Shown here piece by piece: positions 62,057 through 64,000 of a DNA stretch of 64,000 nt (position 1 is the stretch's first letter; each line of letters starts with the position of its first letter). Position numbers and translations under genes: made by a program. Origin of the DNA: Caprimulgus europaeus (Eukaryota > Chordata > Aves > Caprimulgiformes > Caprimulgidae); contig OU015528.1 in NCBI GenBank assembly GCA_907165065.1, forward strand, positions 30,712,515 through 30,776,514, in the 5' to 3' direction. Under the pieces are notes generated by a model. That model was not told the DNA's origin. It ran no database searches and worked only from the letters and a program-made list of their open reading frames with translations.

Positions 62057-64000
62057 TTCCTGACCATGCGTACCAGTAGAATATTGTTTTGTTTCCTCTT
62101 CTGTTGATGTCTCCTATGTGGGGTACAGCACGAAGTCATGAGTCTGTAGCAACCCCTTTCTCCAGTCCTTCTGTTAAAGGTGTGTGCAGTACCCAGTGTT
62201 GATCTGTATGAAATGTAGCAATGAGGGGTGTCTGTGCCCCTTGGTCTTTGTACCGTGCCCTTATCTCGTTGTCTGTTCTATCTTATTCTGGTTCTTCCTT
62301 TTGTGTGCATCTACACATCTGTCTCAACATCTGGATTGCTTTGGTGAAATTATCCCTATTGGTTCTACCTTATGTGTTCTGATGGGTCAGGATATATTGT
62401 ATTCACGTACCTGATTGTACATGACTTTACTCTCTAGGATGGCCCACTTAACATGTAGATAATAATTATTTTTGTTTTCCCAGGAGCAATTTGTCATTCT
62501 TTTTTTCCAGGGATCAAGAACCAGCATCTGTTTAAATGTACTAAATGCAGGGCAAAGATGGGATCTAGTTCAGAGATTTTGTGGCATTTATTTCAGGCCT
62601 CATGCTTCCAGATAGGCACTTGAGCTCTTCTTCTTTTTAGTTGCTGGCATATAAAAGCAGTACAGATTGCTGTTCATGCCTGGTCTTCATGCACATAAAA
62701 TTACAAACATAAAGTAGCAGAGTTCAAACCTTACATACTTGCATGTTTCTTCAGACAGATGGAGTAGATGGCCTCATGGGGACAATTAAAGAATAAAGTA
62801 ATAAGGAAAAATGTCAAGCAGAAGGGAAAAGTATTATGCAGAACATTTCATGCAGTGATTCTGGTTACCCCAGCATTAATAATCAACTGTATAAACACAT
62901 ACCCACAAAATCCTTAAGCAGATTTGTATATTTATAATTTATAAACATGTATTTTCTTTGGACAGAAACCATAACGAACCAAGATGAACATATCTTTCAG
63001 TGTTTACAGTAAAAGATGCTGGAGAAGCCAAGCACAATAAATATTTTAATTCCATAGTCTGGCTATTAATGAGGAATATGACTACCTGCCAAATCTATTT
63101 GATGTTATAAAGATTGTGGCATATAGAGATTTTTTGCATCATTTTCTTAAACTTTTAAAGGTTTAATAGTATAGCAAAGCTATTTGTTGCTACAGACTGG
63201 TGAATCTGGGACAAATTTTTACTGTGAGTTGGTTATGTCAGTGTCACTGTAGCTCATGAAAACTCCTTAAAAGACGGTTTTGCACATCAGTTCCCCTAGG
63301 GAACATCGGCAGATTTCGTTTGAAAGCAATAGTCACACAATATTTTCCCTAAATGATGTAACTGAGCGTAGCATTGTGTGTGCTAAGTACAGACACTAAA
63401 GAGTTCCAGGAAGAAATGAACTGGCTCTTAAATTTCAGTAAAAAACCCAAGAGAGGTAAGTTTGGGTGCCCAAATATGCTCTAATTGAAATAGATGAAAA
63501 AATTCTTACAGACTTCAATGAAAGGGTATTAATGTGGAATAAAATTTTACATTTCTCAGATGTTAATCCATAAATAAAAATCTTGATAACATCAGTAAGA
63601 CCACTGATATCATGAAATTTGAGCACATACTGCAAGGCTGGTTTAGGTACAATTGTATGTCTGTTGCATGGACATGATCTATCCTACTATTGAGTGAAAA
63701 AAAATATGCTGTTGTCTCTTAGTGCTTTGAACCAGATTAGTAAAATATATAGTATCTTTACCAAAAGTTTGCATGTGCTCTAACGTTTTTATTATGTTCT
63801 CTGTTCTTTTGGTTAATAGATGCTAATACATAGTGAATAAAGAAGAACCTCAGGGATTGTTTGTCAGGTTTTAATGGCCTAATTAGAGCTATCAACTCAG
63901 CTCCAAGAGAATGTGTGCTGCATCTTACATTCTGTTGTTTGGCTACCCTGAAGATAGGCTTTTAGAGGAGCACACCATTCAAACATGCTGAGCTACTGCA

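Larger units (their letters stand above)
57864..64000 (+). other. SRGAP1: SRGAP1 intron 3, 5' part
   Basis: The intron begins at the GTAATG donor after exon 3 and leaves the window at its right edge. I found no sequence matching the next family exon (SKEI..., HEDLMKVLNELY-like). It contains CR1 fragments at 60100-60166 and 60552-61162 and an unrecognised minus-strand ORF at 61571-62056. From 57930 to 60099 and from 62057 to 64000 I see only AT-rich unique sequence. Confidence 0.85.

Overview
This window looks like nuclear DNA from a bird. It is AT-leaning, and its interspersed repeats are almost all CR1-type LINE fragments, several ending in the typical ATTCTATGA-like 3' tail. It also carries a roughly 1 kb solo LTR of a type I associate with many Neoaves genomes. 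I see no bacterial, phage or plasmid gene organisation, and the species cannot be fixed from the sequence alone.

Only two stretches are convincing protein-coding exons, both on the + strand: 54265-54460 and 57701-57863. They encode consecutive parts of the N-terminal F-BAR region of an SLIT-ROBO Rho GTPase-activating protein. The residues fit SRGAP1 better than SRGAP2 or SRGAP3. By comparison with the family gene structure they are coding exons 2 and 3. Exon 1, with the start codon and promoter, was not found, so about 54 kb of the window is the 3' part of a very large intron 1. Intron 2 (54461-57700) is complete. Intron 3 runs from 57864 past the right edge.

Layout: 205-2660 is a long, decayed antisense CR1 with endonuclease and reverse-transcriptase remnants. 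2661-44576 is intron 1 with short CR1 pieces at 8124, 14086, 16873, 24368 and 32761, simple repeats, an A-run joined to a G-run at 23342, and a few hairpins and one perfect palindrome. 44577-45613 is the solo LTR with internal ~47-bp degenerate repeats. 45614-54264 is unannotated intron with some GC-richer patches. 54265-57863 is the exon 2 - intron 2 - exon 3 block, with a CR1 fragment inside intron 2. 57864-64000 is intron 3, with two CR1 pieces and an unrecognised 161-codon ORF on the minus strand.

The known role of the gene is membrane bending and Rho/Rac/Cdc42 regulation downstream of ROBO receptors. The window holds only the start of its F-BAR domain; the RhoGAP and SH3 domains lie outside. 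I found no new multi-gene system. The most unusual DNA features are the 26-bp perfect palindrome at 8075-8100, the A/G homopolymer junction, and the repeat-rich LTR.
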